From the NCBI GenBank assembly GCA_900766655.1, contig CAAFWE010000173.1, forward strand, positions 1-7,993: a stretch of 7,993 bases of DNA, in the 5' to 3' direction. A program made the translations under genes and the position numbers. This document shows positions 1 to 6,713 of this stretch, piece by piece (position 1 is the stretch's first letter; each line of letters begins with the position of its first letter). The notes below the pieces were generated by a model. The model was not told the DNA's origin, made no database searches, and saw only the letters and a program-made list of their open reading frames with translations. The stretch is from an uncultured Alistipes sp. Its GTDB lineage: Bacteria; Bacteroidota; Bacteroidia; Bacteroidales; Rikenellaceae.

Positions 1-36
1 CCATAGAACCGAAACGGGTAATGCCGGAACGGGAGA
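1..36 (+). ncRNA. TPP riboswitch (THI element), 3' half, cut by the window start
   Basis: The sequence ACCGAAACGGGTAATGCC (about 8-25) followed by GGAACGGGAG matches the conserved 3' half of the TPP aptamer, in which ACCTGAnnnGG is followed by TAATGCC, a short variable stretch and GGGA. The 5' half, with the CTGAGA motif, lies outside the window. The element reads toward the TonB receptor starting at 95, and the next gene but one is a PnuT-type thiamine transporter, which independently fits thiamine control. The 58 nt from the aptamer to the ATG show no strong hairpin with a T-tract, so I cannot say whether control is by termination or at translation. Confidence 0.87.
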
Positions 37-94
37 GTGTAATTTACATACAACCCCTTTTCAAACTATTGTTTAACTCAAAACCCAATTAGTT

Positions 95-2317
95 ATGAAA
101 AGGATTTTTCTTTTAATGGCTGTGGCCATCTGCGCCACCTTCGGAGCGAGAGCCGAAGCAAAACAGACTCTCGGCGAGACTCACACGCCCAACATCATCG
201 AGAACGACTCGGTGGGCATCCAAAAAATCGAGGTTGTAGCAACCCGAGCAACCAAAACCACACCCATCGCACACTCCGACCTCTCGCGTAGCGAAATCGA
301 GGAGCAGAACTATGGCGAAGATATCCCTTCGTTGCTGAAAAACCTCCCTTCGGTTGTGATTGCCTCCGAAAGCGGTACGGGCATAGGCTCCACCTCGTTC
401 CGCGTGCGAGGCACAGACCCTACACGCATAAATGTAACTCTCAATGGCGTGCCGATGAACGATGCCGAGACCCACTCGGTATATTGGTACGACACACCCG
501 ACCTCGCCTCGTCGCTCGGCTCGTTGCAGCTACAGCGTGGCGTGGGCACATCGACAGCTGGCACTGGTGCCTTTGGAGCCTCGCTCAATATGACATCCGC
601 ACCTATGGCATCCTCCTTCTCGGGTCGCGCCTCGCTCTCCTATGGCTCGTTCAACACAGCCAAGCAGGAGGTGGCACTCTCGTCGGGACTGCTCGGTGGA
701 CATTGGGCGGTGGAGGGACGATTGTCGCACCTCTCCTCGGACGGATATGTCGAGCGTGCCTCGAGCAACCTCTCTTCCTACACCTTCCAGGCGGGTTACT
801 ACAAGGGTAAGACCTCGGTAAAACTCCTCTCGTTTGGTGGCGTAGCGAAGGTCTATCTCGCCTATACGGGCATCTCGAAGGAGCAGATGGAGGCGAACAG
901 ACGCTACAACCCCGAGGGCGAGATAGTCATCGGTGACGAGGTGGTGGGATACTACGACGACCACACCGACAACTACACACAGAGCAATAATCAACTCGTT
1001 GTTAATCACTCGTTTAACGACAGATGGAGCATATCGGCCACCGCCCACTACACCTATGGTAGCGGTTACTATCGCAACTACAAGAACGACCAAAAACTCG
1101 CCAACTATGGCATTGCGCCTATCGAGGTGGATGGCACGCTCATTTCACGCACCAACCTACTGCGTAAGAAGCTGATGAGCAACCATTTTGGTGGCGTGGC
1201 AGGCTCGGCAATCTACTCGACAGAGCGTGTGACGCTCACGATGGGACTCTCGGCATCGCTCTACGATGGAGTGCACTATGGTGAGATATCGGGACTTCGC
1301 GAGGTACCCGACTTTACCACCGCAGAGTACTACCGCAACTACACCTCGAAGTGGGACGCATCGTGCTTTGCCAAGGTGGATTGGCTCATCACAAAGGGGT
1401 TGAATCTCTATGCCGATGTGCAGTATCGCCACATCACACACAACATATCGGGAGTGAACGACAACTTCGACGACACGACGGGTGCTATGCAGAGGCTCGA
1501 TATCGCTCGTCGCTACAACTTTTTCAATCCGAAGCTCGGACTCCACTACTCGTTTGCTCGTCATCACGCACTCTACGCCTCGGCTGCGGTGGGACAGAAG
1601 GAGCCTACACGCAACAACTTCACCGATATCCGCAAGGGCGAATATCCGCGTGCCGAGAAGATGCTCGACATCGAGGCTGGCTACACCTTCTCGACCAAGC
1701 GAATAGATTTGTCGCTCAACCTCTACTATATGCTCTATCGCGATCAGCTTGTGCAGACGGGTGAGCTCTCCGATACGGGCGAGTTACTCTCACGCAATGT
1801 CGAGAACTCCTACCGTCGAGGTATCGAGCTTTCGCTCTCGGCAGTGGCTACAAAGTGGCTGACTTTGGGTGGAAATGTCACATTGAGCCAAAATCACATC
1901 AAAGATTATGTCGACTACATAGATGGAGAGGCCTTTGTGCGTGGTCGCACCACCATAGCCTACTCCCCCGCTGTGACTGCTGGTCTCTTTGTTGATCTGC
2001 ACGCCAAGGGTTTCGCAGCACGACTCTCGACACGCTATGTGAGCAAGCAATATCTCACCAATGGCGAGTACGAGGATTTGACCTTGCCTCGCTACTGCGT
2101 GAGTGATCTCGACCTGAGTTACACACTACGCACCAAGCGAGTGGAGAGGGTGCGATTTGGCGTGAAGGTGGGCAACTTGTTCAATGCCAAGTATTGCGCA
2201 AGTGGTTACGGAGGCTCGTGGATGGAGGGCCCAACCCTTGCTGACCGCAAATCGTGGGCCTGCTACTTCCCCCAAGCGACCATCTCGGCCTTGGCGAATG
2301 TGACCTTGTGGTTTTAG
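95..2317 (+). CDS. TonB-dependent outer-membrane receptor, probably for thiamine (TPP-riboswitch controlled)
   Basis: This 740-residue protein should form a 22-strand outer-membrane barrel that imports a scarce nutrient using TonB-ExbBD energy. Residues 1-20 look like a signal peptide (MKRIFLLMAVAICATFGARA, cleavage probably after ARA). A TonB-box-like segment, QKIEVVATR, is at about 43-51. The plug domain spans about 55-168 and includes SFRVRGTDPTRINVTLNGVP at 101-120 and LQLQRGVGTSTAGTGAFGA. The rest is barrel, ending in the aromatic C-terminus VTLWF typical of outer-membrane proteins. There is no N-terminal carboxypeptidase-regulatory domain, unlike the receptor at 3152-6274. Substrate is inferred from context: a TPP riboswitch precedes it and a PnuT-type transporter follows, an arrangement described for thiamine uptake in Bacteroides. 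The ATG at 95 is the first codon giving a proper signal peptide; no Shine-Dalgarno is visible, as is usual in this phylum. Thiamine specificity is likely but not readable from the barrel. Confidence 0.9.
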   Translation: MKRIFLLMAVAICATFGARAEAKQTLGETHTPNIIENDSVGIQKIEVVATRATKTTPIAHSDLSRSEIEEQNYGEDIPSLLKNLPSVVIASESGTGIGSTSFRVRGTDPTRINVTLNGVPMNDAETHSVYWYDTPDLASSLGSLQLQRGVGTSTAGTGAFGASLNMTSAPMASSFSGRASLSYGSFNTAKQEVALSSGLLGGHWAVEGRLSHLSSDGYVERASSNLSSYTFQAGYYKGKTSVKLLSFGGVAKVYLAYTGISKEQMEANRRYNPEGEIVIGDEVVGYYDDHTDNYTQSNNQLVVNHSFNDRWSISATAHYTYGSGYYRNYKNDQKLANYGIAPIEVDGTLISRTNLLRKKLMSNHFGGVAGSAIYSTERVTLTMGLSASLYDGVHYGEISGLREVPDFTTAEYYRNYTSKWDASCFAKVDWLITKGLNLYADVQYRHITHNISGVNDNFDDTTGAMQRLDIARRYNFFNPKLGLHYSFARHHALYASAAVGQKEPTRNNFTDIRKGEYPRAEKMLDIEAGYTFSTKRIDLSLNLYYMLYRDQLVQTGELSDTGELLSRNVENSYRRGIELSLSAVATKWLTLGGNVTLSQNHIKDYVDYIDGEAFVRGRTTIAYSPAVTAGLFVDLHAKGFAARLSTRYVSKQYLTNGEYEDLTLPRYCVSDLDLSYTLRTKRVERVRFGVKVGNLFNAKYCASGYGGSWMEGPTLADRKSWACYFPQATISALANVTLWF

Positions 2318-2387
2318 CGAGAGCGAAGCATAGTAAGCCTATGTGAGCATCTCGCCATCCGCAGCACTCGTGCAAAAAGAGCCAATT
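2317..2387 (+). repeat. Structured intergenic repeat, copy A
   Basis: The copy begins on the last base of the receptor stop codon. An outer stem GCGAGAGC (2317-2324) pairs with GC(a)TCTCGC (2347-2355, one bulged A). It encloses an inner hairpin GCATAG (2328-2333), a 5-nt loop and CTATGT (2339-2344, one G-T pair), followed by GA. After the stem comes a 29-bp block at 2359-2387 that is identical in copy B and contains the small palindrome GCACTCGTGC and the tail AAAAAGAGCCAATT. The core 2327-2387 is 61 bp, the same length as in copy B. Function is unknown; it resembles REP- or MITE-type intergenic repeats in size and symmetry. Confidence 0.8.
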
Positions 2388-2406
2388 TAGCAAACTCTAA
2401 AATTGG
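2382..2406 (+). other. Hairpin between repeat copies A and B
   Basis: CCAATTTAG (2382-2390) pairs with CT(A)AAATTGG (2397-2406), giving nine pairs with one bulged A and a 6-nt loop. Its left arm uses the end of repeat copy A. About 15 nt later a run TATTTTT follows (around 2419-2426), too distant for a standard intrinsic terminator. It may act as an RNA-stability or attenuation element between the receptor and transporter genes. Confidence 0.45.
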
Positions 2407-2437
2407 AGATAATTGTGCTATTTTTATGCGATGCAAG

Positions 2438-2511
2438 GCGACAAGTCCGTAGCATAGTAAAGCTATGTGAGGAATTTGGAGACCGCAGCACTCGTGCAAA
2501 AAGAGCCAATT
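2438..2511 (+). repeat. Structured intergenic repeat, copy B
   Basis: This second copy lies 124 bp downstream of copy A in the same orientation. The inner hairpin GCATAG (2452-2457), loop TAAAG and CTATGT (2463-2468) followed by GA is the same as in copy A apart from the loop. The 29-bp block at 2483-2511 is identical to 2359-2387. The 11 bp between these conserved parts (2472-2482) differ completely from copy A. They can pair in part with the left flank: TCC (2446-2448) with GGA (2471-2473), and CAA (2442-2444) with TTG (2476-2478), so the outer stem is imperfect here. The copy ends 17 bp before the pnuT start codon and therefore lies in that gene's translation-initiation leader. Confidence 0.78.
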
Positions 2512-2528
2512 AGAACAATTTTATAACT

Positions 2529-3110
2529 ATGGAACTGAAACTGATACTACAGATTGTTGGTGTTACACTTGGACTACTCTACCTATGGTTGGAGTATCGT
2601 GCTAACACTTGGTTATGGGTAGTGGGTATGCTTATGCCTTGCGTGCATAGCGTACTCTACTACCGCTCGGGGTTGTATGCCGATTTCGCTATGCAGATAT
2701 ACTACATAGCGGCTGGTTTGTATGGTCTAACCGCTTGGCTCATAGGGCACAAGCGCAAGGAGCGAAAGCTCGAGATAGCACACACGCCACTGCGTTTAGT
2801 GGTGCCACTTGTGGCTATATATGCTGTGCTGCACATAGCCATCTATTTCATATTGGTGCATCTGACCGATAGTTCTGTTCCATTCTGGGACTCGATGACC
2901 ACCGCAATGTCGATGGTGGCAATGTGGATGCTCTCGCGTAAGTATATGGAGCAGTGGCTTGTATGGTGCGTGGTCGATGCGGTGACCGTAGGGTTGTATC
3001 TCTACAAGGGCATACCTCTCACCGCTGGTCTCTACACCCTCTATACCGCACTTGCCATTGCGGGTTATCTGCGCTGGAAAAGAGAGATAGCAGTTGGGCA
3101 AAATGCCTAA
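2529..3110 (+). CDS. pnuT: PnuC-family transporter, PnuT type (thiamine uptake across the inner membrane)
   Basis: This 193-residue, very hydrophobic protein has about seven predicted membrane segments, near residues 4-21, 27-44, 50-72, 87-111, 118-135, 141-158 and 162-180, as in the PnuC fold. The family core is clear: VPFWDSMTTAMSMVAMWMLS at 117-136, then RKYMEQWLVW, corresponding to FPFWDS...RKYVENWLLW in E. coli PnuC. PnuC proteins take up vitamins by facilitated diffusion, and a kinase traps the substrate inside the cell. Residue 150 is Asp in W143-x-x-W146-x-x-x-D150, where the nicotinamide-riboside transporter of E. coli has Asn. Together with the upstream TPP riboswitch and TonB receptor, this points to thiamine rather than nicotinamide riboside. 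The thiamine pyrophosphokinase gene that often accompanies pnuT is not next to it here; the following gene is convergent. The ATG at 2529 gives the expected N-terminus. Confidence 0.85.
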   Translation: MELKLILQIVGVTLGLLYLWLEYRANTWLWVVGMLMPCVHSVLYYRSGLYADFAMQIYYIAAGLYGLTAWLIGHKRKERKLEIAHTPLRLVVPLVAIYAVLHIAIYFILVHLTDSSVPFWDSMTTAMSMVAMWMLSRKYMEQWLVWCVVDAVTVGLYLYKGIPLTAGLYTLYTALAIAGYLRWKREIAVGQNA

Positions 3111-3114
3111 CTGC
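3090..3114. terminator. Hairpin over the pnuT stop codon, candidate convergent terminator
   Basis: GCAGTT-G-GGCA (3090-3100) and TGCC-T-AACTGC (3104-3114) form an 11-pair stem with one G-T pair and an AAA loop on the + strand. The pnuT stop codon is inside the right arm. The stem lies between two convergent genes, where a shared terminator is expected. There is no T-tract on the + side. On the - strand the hairpin is followed by TATCTCTCTTTT, so it may mainly stop transcripts arriving from the Oar-like gene. Confidence 0.5.
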
Positions 3115-3151
3115 CATCTCCGAGCTCACTAACCTTACAATAATAAACTCT

Positions 3152-6100
3152 TTAGAATACCACTCTTACGCCCAACTGCATACGCCAGCGTGAGAGGAGA
3201 TCGTTGCGCGACACCGAGCCTCCGACAAAGCGATAGACCGGCACACGATAGCCATTGGCATCGGGTTGATACGACGATATCTCGACAGGCGAGAGACGAT
3301 ACTTCGATGTGTAGTAGCTTGCGCCCCAATTCTTGGAGATGAGCGAGCCGAGATTGATAACATCGAGTGATATCTGCACCTTGCGCCACGATGTCGGCGA
3401 GAAGTAGATATCTTGCGCTACGTGGAGGTCGAGGTGGTGCTCGAATGGAGTCTGCATAGCATTGCGAGCCAAGAAGCGACCACGCGAACGACGCAACGCT
3501 GGAGTCGACTCGATATAGTCACCAAAGGCATTTCTATCCCCTTCAGAGACAAACTGCATAGCCGAGAGCTCCTCGGCAGTAGGCACATAGATGGTGGTAT
3601 TACCATAGCTGCCATCGTTGTTCGCATCCGTCGTCGAGGCGTAGGTGAGCGAGTAGCGCATACCCGAGTAGCCTTGATAGAGCAACGAGATGGTTGTGCC
3701 GAGCACCTTGCCATAACGCTTCGAATAGGAGAGCGAGGCGGTAACCTTGTGAGGCACATCGAACAACGAGTAGCTCAACTGCGGACGATTGCTATCGGCT
3801 CCGTAGTTGCGTCCCCAAGTGTTGAGTGCCTGAGCCGAGATACCATCCATCACCGAGAAGGAGTGGGCAAAGGTGTAGGCTGCATAGAGGTCGAGACCAA
3901 ATGTGAAGTGCTTCGACACCGAGGCACTCACCGAGTAGCCATAGCCCTTCGAGGTGTTCTTCAGCAGATAGATCGACGAATAGTCCTTCGACAACGAGGT
4001 GTCGTAGTATGTGGTGCTATTCTGCTTGTTGACCATCTCGGAGTTGACCGCAAGGAATAGTTGTCCTCTATCTTGTGCTGTTATATTCTCGATGAGCAGA
4101 TCGTTTATCGACTTGGAGAATACACCCTCAACCACGAAGTTCCAACCCTTGTACGACTGCTCGAAGGCGAGCGTAGCACGCATAACCTGCGGATAGCGGA
4201 AATCCTTCGCCACAATATTTATCATAGGGTTCGACGAGACACCCTCCGAGCCAGAAGGCTCCTCGCCAAAGTGAGGCACCTGCTGTCCCTTGCTACTATC
4301 GAGCGTGTAGCCTCGCTGTGTCATACCGCTATTTGAGAAGCAGTTCGATATCCACACAAATGGAATGCGTCCCGAGAAGATACCCACGCCACCACGCATA
4401 AGGCTCTTGGCATCGGTGCTCTCGGCCACTCGCCAACGGAATCCCACGCGTGGCGAGAGCATAACCGAAGGTTTGGGCACTTGGTTTGTGCGTACATCGT
4501 ACATCTTGGCTATGCCGAGGGCATTGAACTCCTCATTCGCTGGCGGTGTGCCAAAGATTACGGGCATATCCGCTCTCAAACCATAGGTCATCGAGAAGCG
4601 TGGCGAGGCACTCCACTCATCCTGCACATAGAGTCCGAATTGTGCCGAGGTTATATTCGTAGCGGGGTTACCCACAGCGTAGTTACGCACATACTTACGA
4701 GGATTGTCCGTAAGGAAATCGTCGAGGGTGTTGTAGGTGTAGGCACCCAGAGCATTTGCCATATAGAGGCACGAAGAGTTGAAAATCTCGTTGTGCGTGC
4801 CTATGGTAATGGTGTGACCATCAGCATAGTAGGAGAAGTTGTCGGTGATGGTCACCGTATTCTGCACCAAGTCGTTCATAATGGCGAATGGGTCGGTACC
4901 GATGTAGACCGAGGTGTTGTCGCCATCACGCATCTTCTGAATCTCGACATAGGGATAGAGCTCGCCACTCATAGCATCGCGACCATCGTGTACTCGTGTG
5001 TAGCCGAGACGAAACTCGTTGAACATCTTGTCCGACACACGCGAGTTGAGCTCTGCCACCAGCGAGTGGGTGTCGGCAGTCGAGGTGTAGCCCTCGCCAT
5101 TGAAGCGCAACAAAGTAGCACTCGATACGAACTCATCTTTGCGAGCATCGAGGAAGTTATAGCGCAACGAGAGGTTGTGACGCGAGGAGATATTCCAATC
5201 GAGACGCGCCAAGAGCGAAGCGGTGCGCTTCTTCAGAATCTGGCGACCATAGCCACCACCATCGTATCCAGTAAGTGCGTAGAAACGGTCCGAAATGGCT
5301 TTGGCATCGGCCTCGGAGATGTTGCAACCACCATCACCCACATAGTAAGACGAAGGCGAGGAGTCGAGGTCGAACTCGCCATTGAGGAAGAAGAACAACC
5401 TATTCTTGACTATCGCACCACCGAGCGAAACGCCATATATCTGCGTGCGTTGCTCGGCAAGTTTCTCGCCACTGAGAGGCGAACGACCATAGAAGTTGTG
5501 GTCGTTGTAGTAGGCGTAAGCTGTACCCTTGAAGGTGTTTGTACCCGATTTGGTGATGGCGTTGATGCCACCGCCCGAGAAGCCACCTTGTCGCACATCG
5601 AAAGGTGCAGTCACCACCTGGATATCGCTGATAGCGTCGAGCGGAATAGGGTTAGCACCCGCCAAACCGCCATTCGTACCCGTCGAGGTGAGTCCGTACA
5701 TATCGTTCGAGGCTGTACCATCAATCTGGAAGGAGTTGTAGCGAGAGTTTGTTCCCGCAATCGAGATACCGCCATCCTTCGACACCATAGCTTGTGGCGA
5801 GAGTCGTGTGATATCGTCGATTGAGCGCGATACGGTAGGTGTGCGTTCAATCAGATCTTGGCGAAAGACCGCATCGCTCGACCCCATATCGCTCTTGGGA
5901 TGGGCCTGATGCGACACCACGACGGTCTCGATGGTCTGCGTATCCGAGAGCGAGGCATCAATCTGTCGTTTGTCGCCCAGCGCAAGGGCTATGTCGCCCT
6001 CCTTGTGAGTGGTGTAGCCCACAAACGAGAACTCCACCTCGTAGGGAGCACCCACACGCAAACCCTGCAGACGATACTCGCCATTGCGGTCGGTGATGGT

Positions 6101-6274
6101 GCCATAGATGGTCTCGGTAGGAAGGTGGGTAGCCACTACGGTAGCACCCACAAGAGGTTTGCCCTCCTTGTCGGTGACAAAGCCACTAAGCGCAGCTGTA
6201 GTTGATTGTGCCGCAGCAGAAAAGGTCACCACCACAGCCACAAGAGTCGATAGAAAAAGTTGTAATTTCTTCAT
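3152..6274 (-). CDS. Oar-like TonB-dependent receptor with N-terminal carboxypeptidase-regulatory domain, downstream of an FMN riboswitch
   Basis: This 1040-residue outer-membrane protein begins with a signal peptide at 1 to about 22 (MKKLQLFLSTLVAVVVTFSA then AAQ). A carboxypeptidase-regulatory-like beta domain follows at about 28-111, with GFVTDKEGKPLVGATVVATH and GTITDRNGEYRLQGL. The plug is at about 134-245 and carries the Oar-family stretch VRQGGFSGGGINAITKSGTN at 228-247. The large barrel contains a late YQGYSGMRYSLTY motif and ends in LGVRVVF. Oar-type proteins are a branch of TonB-dependent transporters longer than classical ones; most have no known substrate. I start it at the ATG at 6274 because that gives a normal signal peptide; an in-frame ATG 33 bases upstream would add an unlikely MCSLLTLGIFF. 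Eight T residues directly precede the ATG, with no Shine-Dalgarno. An FMN riboswitch lies upstream on the same strand with no gene between, so flavin-dependent repression is likely; flavin transport is an inference from this alone. Confidence 0.9.
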   Translation of the reverse strand: MKKLQLFLSTLVAVVVTFSAAAQSTTAALSGFVTDKEGKPLVGATVVATHLPTETIYGTITDRNGEYRLQGLRVGAPYEVEFSFVGYTTHKEGDIALALGDKRQIDASLSDTQTIETVVVSHQAHPKSDMGSSDAVFRQDLIERTPTVSRSIDDITRLSPQAMVSKDGGISIAGTNSRYNSFQIDGTASNDMYGLTSTGTNGGLAGANPIPLDAISDIQVVTAPFDVRQGGFSGGGINAITKSGTNTFKGTAYAYYNDHNFYGRSPLSGEKLAEQRTQIYGVSLGGAIVKNRLFFFLNGEFDLDSSPSSYYVGDGGCNISEADAKAISDRFYALTGYDGGGYGRQILKKRTASLLARLDWNISSRHNLSLRYNFLDARKDEFVSSATLLRFNGEGYTSTADTHSLVAELNSRVSDKMFNEFRLGYTRVHDGRDAMSGELYPYVEIQKMRDGDNTSVYIGTDPFAIMNDLVQNTVTITDNFSYYADGHTITIGTHNEIFNSSCLYMANALGAYTYNTLDDFLTDNPRKYVRNYAVGNPATNITSAQFGLYVQDEWSASPRFSMTYGLRADMPVIFGTPPANEEFNALGIAKMYDVRTNQVPKPSVMLSPRVGFRWRVAESTDAKSLMRGGVGIFSGRIPFVWISNCFSNSGMTQRGYTLDSSKGQQVPHFGEEPSGSEGVSSNPMINIVAKDFRYPQVMRATLAFEQSYKGWNFVVEGVFSKSINDLLIENITAQDRGQLFLAVNSEMVNKQNSTTYYDTSLSKDYSSIYLLKNTSKGYGYSVSASVSKHFTFGLDLYAAYTFAHSFSVMDGISAQALNTWGRNYGADSNRPQLSYSLFDVPHKVTASLSYSKRYGKVLGTTISLLYQGYSGMRYSLTYASTTDANNDGSYGNTTIYVPTAEELSAMQFVSEGDRNAFGDYIESTPALRRSRGRFLARNAMQTPFEHHLDLHVAQDIYFSPTSWRKVQISLDVINLGSLISKNWGASYYTSKYRLSPVEISSYQPDANGYRVPVYRFVGGSVSRNDLLSRWRMQLGVRVVF

Positions 6275-6347
6275 AAAAAAAATCCCTAATGTTAGCAACG
6301 AACACAAGGGACTTTATAGCAATACGGAAGGTTGATTTTGAATAAGG

Positions 6348-6384
6348 GATTTCAAGGCTTGCGAAGTTCGAGAAACTTGAAATC
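6348..6384 (-). other. 9-bp perfect hairpin in the Oar-like gene leader
   Basis: GATTTCAAG (6348-6356) and CTTGAAATC (6376-6384) are exact reverse complements around a 19-nt loop, and the loop has small self-complementary parts of its own (CGAA/TTCG). The hairpin lies 74-110 bases upstream of the start codon in the transcript. No T-tract follows it on the - strand, so it does not look like a terminator. An mRNA-stability or processing role is possible. Confidence 0.45.
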
Positions 6385-6421
6385 ATCATTCATAAATCTG
6401 AGGTTGTTTTGAACTTGTTTA

Positions 6422-6429
6422 CAAAGTTA
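6422..6429 (-). promoter_or_regulatory. Possible second promoter (-7 box) downstream of the FMN riboswitch
   Basis: Read on the - strand this is TAACTTTG, an exact match to the Bacteroidota -7 consensus TAnnTTTG. No TTTG is present at the expected -33 distance, so support is partial. If active, it would start transcripts about 140 nt before the Oar-like gene and bypass the riboswitch. Confidence 0.3.
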
Positions 6430-6459
6430 TTTTATTGTTGTTTTTGTGGTTATTTTTTA

Positions 6460-6518
6460 TTGTAATTTGCGGAGCATAGTGGTTCTATGTGACAAAAATT
6501 ACAAATAAAAAGAGCCAA
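6460..6518 (+). repeat. Structured intergenic repeat, copy C (divergent)
   Basis: The inner hairpin GCATAG (6474-6479), loop TGGTT, CTATGT (6485-6490) and GA matches copies A and B. The outer stem has a different sequence but still pairs: TTGTAATTTG (6460-6469) with CAAA(AA)TTACAA (6493-6504, two bulged A). The tail AAAAAGAGCCAA (6507-6518) is identical to the other copies, while the segment with the GCACTCGTGC palindrome is absent. It lies inside the transcribed leader of the Oar-like gene, in antisense orientation to that transcript. Confidence 0.68.
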
Positions 6519-6565
6519 AAAAAACATAAAAGAACGCAGTAAATAGGTTTAATACAACCTCACCC

Positions 6566-6704
6566 ACTCTCTCATCCGGACTATTACCGTCGGTATCGGA
6601 ATTTCACCGATTCAGTCCCTTTGGCTCAAAACACACTAGGAGTCAGCACCACAAGGGAGTCGCGGACTATCACCGCCGGTAGGGAGTTGCACCCTGCCCC
6701 GAGT
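6566..6704 (-). ncRNA. FMN riboswitch (RFN element), complete
   Basis: On the - strand the conserved RFN blocks occur in order: CTCGGGGCAGGGTG, then CTCCCTACCGGCGGTGATAG, AGTCCGCGA, GGGACTGAATCGGTGAAATT, CCGATACCGACGGTAATAGT and CCGGATGAGAGAGT. ACTC at 6701-6704 pairs with GAGT near 6566-6573 to close P1. All six-helix landmarks are present and intact, so it should bind FMN. It starts only a few bases after the promoter at 6714-6744 and reads toward the Oar-like receptor. The expression platform is unclear: directly downstream is a short AGGTT/AACCT hairpin, and T-runs come only later. Confidence 0.96.
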
Positions 6705-6713
6705 ATTCTACTG

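Larger units (their letters stand above)
6275..6565 (-). other. Long untranslated leader between FMN riboswitch and Oar-like gene
   Basis: This AT-rich 291-base stretch holds no convincing gene on either strand. It contains, in transcript order, a small AGGTT/AACCT hairpin just after the riboswitch (6544-6559), a T-rich run, repeat copy C, a possible -7 promoter box and a 9-bp hairpin. A 67-codon frame starting at 6389 on the - strand overlaps the receptor's start out of frame, resembles no protein I recognise, and is probably chance. The leader is unusually long for a riboswitch controlling the adjacent gene; insertion of the repeat may explain part of the length. Confidence 0.6.

Noticed and set aside
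37..94. Intrinsic terminator as TPP-riboswitch expression platform
   Set aside because: Only a very weak TGTA/TACA stem is seen and no T-tract follows, so I did not annotate one.
2181..2499. Two short - strand frames across the receptor 3' end and the repeats
   Set aside because: Their similar peptides (HECCG...LLC) simply reflect the duplicated repeat DNA; there is no start context or coding signal.
2317..2511. CRISPR-like array from the repeated 29-bp block
   Set aside because: There are only two identical blocks in the window, the separation is 95 bp, the DNA between contains other repeat parts, and no cas gene is nearby.
4481..5824. A 447-codon open frame on the + strand opposite the Oar-like receptor
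   Set aside because: It lies wholly antisense to a clearly homologous receptor, is rich in Val/Arg/Glu/His from reverse reading of its codons, and shows no recognisable domain; other antisense frames over both receptors are of the same kind.
6275..6307. Upstream ATG at 6307 as start of the Oar-like receptor
   Set aside because: It would put MCSLLTLGIFF in front of a normal signal peptide; the ATG at 6274 starts exactly at the Met-Lys-Lys of that signal peptide.
6186..6389. A 67-codon frame on the - strand between repeat copy C and the receptor
   Set aside because: It overlaps the receptor start out of frame, has no family resemblance and most of it lies in AT-rich leader sequence; I do not count it as the gene controlled by the FMN riboswitch.
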